Shown piece by piece: positions 6,322 through 9,561 of a stretch of 9,561 bases of DNA; position 1 is the first letter of the stretch, and every line of letters starts with the position of its first letter. The stretch comes from Candidatus Manganitrophaceae bacterium (GTDB lineage Bacteria; Nitrospirota; Nitrospiria; SBBL01; Manganitrophaceae), in contig SCUR01000439.1 in the NCBI GenBank assembly GCA_004297235.1, forward strand, positions 1 through 9,561, given 5' to 3'. Made by a program: the position numbers and the translations under genes. The notes beneath the pieces were generated by a model that was not told the DNA's origin, searched no databases, and worked only from the letters and a program-made list of their open reading frames with translations.

Positions 6322-6350
6322 ACCCTACCAAATCCACCCCACCCTGTCAA
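6322..6350 (-). promoter_or_regulatory. Sigma-70-type promoter of the hrcA-grpE-dnaK-dnaJ operon
   Basis: On the minus strand a perfect -35 hexamer TTGACA (6350-6345) is followed by a 17-base spacer and the -10 hexamer TAGGGT (6327-6322), which keeps the most conserved T-A...T positions. The expected start of transcription is near 6315, inside the CIRCE palindrome. This is the usual layout of CIRCE-controlled operons: a housekeeping promoter with HrcA repression rather than a heat-shock sigma factor. Confidence 0.85.
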
Positions 6351-6357
6351 GCAATTT

Positions 6358-6384
6358 CGCCTGTTTTCATTGATAAAACAGGCG
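6358..6384 (-). terminator. Hairpin between coaX and hrcA, possible terminator of the cofactor cluster
   Basis: The perfect 10-base arms CGCCTGTTTT (6358-6367) and AAAACAGGCG (6375-6384) enclose a 7-base loop. It lies about 64 bases after the coaX stop and ends 7 bases before the -35 box of the hrcA promoter. In the transcribed direction the stem is followed by AAATTGCTTG, not a U-run, so it is at best a poor intrinsic terminator. Its position would separate coaX transcription from the heat-shock promoter. The stem is visible; termination is inferred. Confidence 0.4.
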
Positions 6385-6447
6385 CTATACTCAACCCGAT
6401 GAGCGGGAGGAACTTTCAATTCCACGGGGGGAAAAATAGAAGACGAC

Positions 6448-7236
6448 TCAGTTCAAATCGTAAATAATCATGAGTCCTTCCAACGTCAAGGTAGGTCTTA
6501 TTTTCAGGATCGCGTTGCACTCCGGCGCAATCAGGCTCGAAAGTCCCCCGGTGGCGACCACCAGCGCCTCCGTTCCGATTTCCTGATGAATGCGGTGGAC
6601 GATCTCGTTGACCAGGCCGACATATCCGAAGATCATCCCCGATTGCATGCTGCTGACGGTGTCTCTTCCGATGATACGCTTCGGCTTGATCAACTCGACT
6701 CGGGGAAGCTTTGCCGCGCGGGAGAAGAGGGCGTCGGCTGAAATAACCAAGCCGGGAGCGATGGCCCCTCCTAAGTAATCGCCCGATTCCGAGACGACAC
6801 AAAAGGTGGTCGCCGTCCCAAAATCGACGATAACGACGGGTCCGCCGTAGAGCTGGTAAGCGGCCGCGGCGTTCACAATCCGGTCGGCGCCGATCTCCTT
6901 CGGCTGGTCATATTGGATTCGCAGACCGGTTTTCAACGAGTGGGTGACCACCATCGTCTCCAGCGAGAAGTACTTTCGGGTCATCTCCTGGAAAACCGGG
7001 GTCAGGGGAGGGACGACGCTGGAGAGAATGGCCCCCTTGACCCGCGGAACAGAAATCTTTTGGGCCTGAAGGAGATCAATGAGGAGAATCCCATACTCAT
7101 CGGCCGTCTTATGGAGGTGGGTGGCCACCCTCCATTCGCCGATCAATTTTTTCCCGTCGAAAATGCCGAACACCACATTGGTATTTCCGACGTCGATCAC
7201 CAACAGCATCGATTTTTTGCGTTCCGGTCTCGTCAT
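6448..7236 (-). CDS. coaX: Type III pantothenate kinase CoaX
   Basis: CoaX phosphorylates pantothenate with ATP, the first step of coenzyme A synthesis; type III enzymes belong to the ASKHA fold and are not feedback-inhibited by CoA. The 262-residue product carries the phosphate loop DVGNTN (15-20), GADRIVNA with the catalytic Asp (116-123), VDFGTATTF (137-145), GGAIAPG (156-162), GRDT (190-193), ATGGL (228-232) and the C-terminal RPTLTLEGL. The ATG at 7236 follows the birA stop by 12 bases. A second ATG at 7209 gives MLLVIDVGNTN, the more typical family start; neither has a strong ribosome binding site (AAGG lies 10 bases before the first), so the start is uncertain by 9 codons. birA and coaX are neighbours, and in some bacteria fused, which supports co-expression. 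Confidence 0.96.
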   Translation of the reverse strand: MTRPERKKSMLLVIDVGNTNVVFGIFDGKKLIGEWRVATHLHKTADEYGILLIDLLQAQKISVPRVKGAILSSVVPPLTPVFQEMTRKYFSLETMVVTHSLKTGLRIQYDQPKEIGADRIVNAAAAYQLYGGPVVIVDFGTATTFCVVSESGDYLGGAIAPGLVISADALFSRAAKLPRVELIKPKRIIGRDTVSSMQSGMIFGYVGLVNEIVHRIHQEIGTEALVVATGGLSSLIAPECNAILKIRPTLTLEGLMIIYDLN

Positions 7237-7248
7237 CTCGGCTCGGCC

Positions 7249-8088
7249 TTAAGCAGGCGCGCTTCGTCCCTGGGAGAAAGGATCTTTCACTTCCCGAAGA
7301 TGGGTCACATCTCCCACCAGGATCCGTCGCTGGTTTCCATCCCCCATCCGGATCAGCAACGCCCCATCTTCCTGAAGATCCTCCGCCCAGCCCTCGAACT
7401 CCTGACGCGCGGTCTGGACCCGAACACGCTGTCCCAATGTCTGACAGCGCTGCCGGACGGCCTGAATCAAAAGCTCTTTCCGATCTCCCACCAGCGGGTA
7501 CTGCTCCGCCAAGGCAGTGAAGATCTCAATCAGGAGGTCGGTTCGATCCACCGGCCGGCCCAGGGCGATCTGGAGCGAGGTCGCCGTCTTCTGAAGCTCC
7601 GGCGGGAAATCGGCCAGGCCGATGTTGACGTTCACGCCGACACCGACCACCAAGGGAGGGGTCTGCTCCCCCCGCACTTCGGATTCCAACAAAATACCGG
7701 CCAGCTTCTTATCGCCCAATACGATATCGTTCGGCCACTTGATCTGCACGTCCAATCCGGTCACCCGATGGATCGCCTCGATCAGAGCGACCGAGGTCGC
7801 CAAAGAGAAGAGGGGAAAATCGCGCACCGGCTGGTACGGACGGAGCAGCAGAGAGAGGTAAAGATTCATCCCTTCCGGCGAAAACCACTCCCGACCGAGA
7901 CGCCCCTTTCCCTTCTCCTGGCCTTCGGCCACAACCACGACCCCTTCCGGCAGGCCTTGGGAGGCCATTTCAAGGGCGATCCGGTTGGTCGAATCGACCC
8001 GATCGAACAGCAGGACCTCCCGAACCCACTCGCGGACCTTGGTGTGACTGCGGCAATGCTTCTCGATTTTATCCAGATCCAGCGGCAC
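7249..8088 (-). CDS. birA: Biotin--[acetyl-CoA-carboxylase] ligase BirA, catalytic-only type
   Basis: This enzyme activates biotin with ATP to biotinyl-5'-AMP and attaches it to the lysine of the biotin carboxyl carrier protein of acetyl-CoA carboxylase and similar carriers. The 279-residue product starts almost directly in the catalytic domain: FDRVDSTN (28-35), VVAEGQEKGKGRLGREW (about 52-68, the adenylate-binding loop; usual form GRGR, here GKGR), QIKWPNDI with the catalytic Lys (115-122), KLAGILLE (128-135) and GVGVNVN (149-155). The small C-terminal SH3-like domain follows (about 220-265). No N-terminal helix-turn-helix is present, so unlike E. coli BirA it should not repress biotin genes. 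The start is a GTG at 8088 with TAGGAG 5 bases upstream. It follows nadC by 69 bases. Confidence 0.95.
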   Translation of the reverse strand: MPLDLDKIEKHCRSHTKVREWVREVLLFDRVDSTNRIALEMASQGLPEGVVVVAEGQEKGKGRLGREWFSPEGMNLYLSLLLRPYQPVRDFPLFSLATSVALIEAIHRVTGLDVQIKWPNDIVLGDKKLAGILLESEVRGEQTPPLVVGVGVNVNIGLADFPPELQKTATSLQIALGRPVDRTDLLIEIFTALAEQYPLVGDRKELLIQAVRQRCQTLGQRVRVQTARQEFEGWAEDLQEDGALLIRMGDGNQRRILVGDVTHLREVKDPFSQGRSAPA

Positions 8089-8093
8089 GAGTG

Positions 8094-8099
8094 CTCCTA
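8094..8099 (-). promoter_or_regulatory. Ribosome binding site that supports the GTG start of birA
   Basis: TAGGAG on the minus strand lies 5 bases before the GTG at 8088. The protein from this start begins about 28 residues before the first catalytic motif, as expected for a ligase without the DNA-binding domain. Confidence 0.65.
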
Positions 8100-8119
8100 T
8101 CTACTTTCAAAACGATTAG

Positions 8120-8142
8120 AAAAACCGCCGAGCGATCCGCTC
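8120..8142 (-). terminator. Weak hairpin with T-run after nadC (doubtful terminator)
   Basis: In the 69-base nadC-birA gap, read on the minus strand, GAGCG-GAT-CGCTC (8142-8130) forms a 5-bp stem, then GGCGG, then TTTTT (8124-8120). The stem is short and separated from the T-run by 5 bases, so efficient termination is unlikely and read-through into birA is expected. I see no promoter in this gap. Confidence 0.2.
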
Positions 8143-8157
8143 AAGGCTTTTAAAGCT

Positions 8158-9033
8158 TTAAGCGGACGGCAGACCGCCGACGGCGGACCGCCCTTTTTTA
8201 ATTTCCAAACTGATATCGACCGCCGGCGCCGAGTGGGTTAACGCCCCCACCGAGATCATATCGACGCCGCACCCGGCGATCGACGCCACATTGTCGAGGC
8301 GAACGCCGCCGGACACCTCGATCTTTACACCGGGGGCGCTCTTCCGGATCAGTTCAACCGCTTCTTTTATTTGAGGGAGGGACATGTTATCGAGAAGGAT
8401 GATCTCGGCTCCCCCCTGAATGGCTTCCTGCACTTCCGAGAGAGCCGTCGCCTCGACCTCTATTTTGAAGGGATGGGAGAGCGACGCGCGCGCCTCCTTC
8501 AAGGCATTCGCAACCCCCCCCGCCAGGGCGATGTGGTTGTCTTTGATCAGAACCAAATCTCCCAGGTGGAAACGGTGGTTCCAGCCGCCGCCGAGCCGAA
8601 CCGCCTCTTTTTCGAGCATTCGGAGTCCCGGGGTGGTCTTCCGCGTATCGACGATCCGCGCTCCCGAGCCGGCGACCTGATCGACAAACCGGCGGGTCAG
8701 GGTGGCGACGCCCGAGAGACGCTGCAGAAAATTCAGCGCGGTCCGCTCCCCCTTGAGAAGAAGCCGGCCGTCGCCGCAGACCGATCCGATTGAATCGCCC
8801 GGTTTGGCCTTCTGCCCGGCAGCGAGGTGGGCCTCGATCCGAATCGTCGGATCGAGGAGTTCGAAGACCGTCTGAAAAACATCGAGCCCGGCGACGACAA
8901 GATCTCCTTTGGCGAGGATTTCGCCGACCGCCGGAATCGGACGGTGAAAGAGCGCTTCAGTCGTTCGATCGCCGTAAGAAAGATCTTCGGCCAGGGAACG
9001 CTCGACCAGTTCTTTTAAAAGAAACGGCTCCAT
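8158..9033 (-). CDS. nadC: Nicotinate-nucleotide pyrophosphorylase (carboxylating), quinolinate phosphoribosyltransferase NadC
   Basis: NadC converts quinolinate and phosphoribosyl pyrophosphate to nicotinate mononucleotide, CO2 and pyrophosphate, the third step of de novo NAD synthesis, in the cytoplasm. The 291-residue product is normal length. An N-terminal open-faced domain has EDLSYGDRTTEAL (16-28). The barrel carries the active-site motifs ERTALNFLQRLSGVAT (96-111), DTRKTTPGLR (129-138), GGGWNHRFHLGDLVLIKDNH (148-167), IEVEA (191-195), ILLDNM (212-217), EVSGGV (239-244) and GVDMISVGALTHS (256-268). The basic residues that bind quinolinate (Arg97, Arg131, Lys132, His153, Arg154, Lys164) are all present. 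The ATG shares its A with the valS TAA stop (TAATG), so translation is probably coupled to valS. The quinolinate synthase and aspartate oxidase genes (nadA, nadB) are not nearby. Confidence 0.97.
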   Translation of the reverse strand: MEPFLLKELVERSLAEDLSYGDRTTEALFHRPIPAVGEILAKGDLVVAGLDVFQTVFELLDPTIRIEAHLAAGQKAKPGDSIGSVCGDGRLLLKGERTALNFLQRLSGVATLTRRFVDQVAGSGARIVDTRKTTPGLRMLEKEAVRLGGGWNHRFHLGDLVLIKDNHIALAGGVANALKEARASLSHPFKIEVEATALSEVQEAIQGGAEIILLDNMSLPQIKEAVELIRKSAPGVKIEVSGGVRLDNVASIAGCGVDMISVGALTHSAPAVDISLEIKKGRSAVGGLPSA

Positions 9034-9561
9034 TATTCCGACCCTGAGATCATTTCGCGGAACCGGCGGAGATCCTCATTTAACTTCGCTCTCTTTGCTT
9101 GCAAATCCGCCCGCTGCGTTTCCAGCTTGGCGATGACCTCTTTTGGCGCTTTGGTCATGATGTTCTGGTCCTGAAATTTTCGTTCCACAGGCTCGAGCTC
9201 TTTATCGAGCTTAGCCATTGCCTTTTCCAGACGATCGATCTCCTTCCGCAGGCGGGCTTCATCGACTGGAATGTAAACCTTCGCCATCTCCGTCAACACC
9301 GTGGCCGCCTGCTTCGGCAAGGGCATGTCGATCCCAACGGTCGGCTCGGAAAGACGGGCCAACCGTTGGATATAGGGGAGATGATTTCGGAAGAGATCAC
9401 GCGCCCGTTCATTGTTCGCGCTAATCGTAACCGCCAGTTCCTCTGACGGAGGAATGTTCATCTCTCCGCGAAGATTCCGAATCCTCACGACCGTCTCGAT
9501 GACGATCTCTTGGACAATCTCCTCGATCACCGGATTCACCTTCGTCGGATCAGACGTTGGG
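9033..9561 (-). CDS. valS: Valine--tRNA ligase ValS, C-terminal fragment (5' end outside the window)
   Basis: ValS charges tRNA-Val in the cytoplasm. Only the last 175 codons are visible; the frame is open to base 9561, so the truncation is due to the window edge. The visible part begins in the anticodon-binding helical domain with the family stretch ETVVRIRNLRGEMNIPPS. It then reaches the VYIPVDEARLRKEIDRLEK block, which opens the C-terminal coiled-coil tRNA-binding arm. That arm continues through KFQDQNIMTKAPKEVIAKLE (close to the usual N-x-x-F-x-x-K-A-P-x-x-V form) and a charged Lys/Glu/Leu helix ending at ISGSE. Catalytic HIGH and KMSKS motifs lie outside. The GTG at 9539 is an internal codon, not a start. 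The gene overlaps nadC by one base. Confidence 0.93.
   Translation of the reverse strand, partial: PTSDPTKVNPVIEEIVQEIVIETVVRIRNLRGEMNIPPSEELAVTISANNERARDLFRNHLPYIQRLARLSEPTVGIDMPLPKQAATVLTEMAKVYIPVDEARLRKEIDRLEKAMAKLDKELEPVERKFQDQNIMTKAPKEVIAKLETQRADLQAKRAKLNEDLRRFREMISGSE

Noticed and set aside
6913..8241. A 442-codon open frame on the plus strand opposite coaX, birA and the end of nadC
   Set aside because: It crosses three well-supported genes and two intergenic gaps on the other strand and resembles no family; it is a codon-bias shadow.
1..9561. A new defence, mobile or biosynthetic system
   Set aside because: Every sizeable frame on the minus strand is a recognised housekeeping gene or, for the RDD protein, a known family. 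No inserts, integrase, toxin-antitoxin pair, CRISPR or composition break was seen.

Overview
The window is an ordinary, densely packed chromosomal segment of a moderately GC-rich free-living bacterium. All ten genes lie on the minus strand. In the direction of transcription (right to left) they are valS (3' end only), nadC, birA, coaX, hrcA, grpE, dnaK, dnaJ, rsmE and the start of an RDD-family membrane protein gene. No tRNA, rRNA, CRISPR array, transposase or phage gene is visible. The gene order resembles Nitrospirota and Desulfuromonadota/Geobacter-type genomes. I lean weakly towards Nitrospirota, but without a database search the phylum remains an inference.

Right half (about 6450-9561): a cofactor cluster. 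The C-terminal arm of valyl-tRNA synthetase ends in a TAATG overlap with nadC (quinolinate phosphoribosyltransferase, NAD synthesis). This is followed by birA (biotin-protein ligase without the DNA-binding domain) and, 12 bases later, coaX (type III pantothenate kinase, first step of CoA synthesis). The tight spacing suggests one transcript.

Middle (about 1213-6450): a heat-shock operon, hrcA-grpE-dnaK-dnaJ. A sigma-70-type promoter (TTGACA, 17 bp, TAGGGT) and a near-perfect CIRCE operator lie immediately upstream of hrcA. HrcA should therefore repress its own operon, as known for this family. dnaK has an ATG and a strong AGGAGG ribosome binding site. Its two co-chaperones, grpE and dnaJ, both start with TTG, each fixed by an in-frame stop just upstream. 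A strong hairpin separates dnaK from dnaJ. Together these suggest post-transcriptional tuning of chaperone ratios.

Left end (1-1212): a 130-base gap carries degenerate 7-base repeats arranged as a long inverted repeat. It is followed by rsmE (16S rRNA m3U1498 methyltransferase), which overlaps by 14 bases the start of the RDD-family membrane protein that runs off the window.

I found no undescribed multi-gene system here. The items most worth a second look are the intergenic repeat/hairpin structures, a possible 36-codon ORF ending in a TGATG overlap with rsmE, and the start-codon pattern in the chaperone operon.
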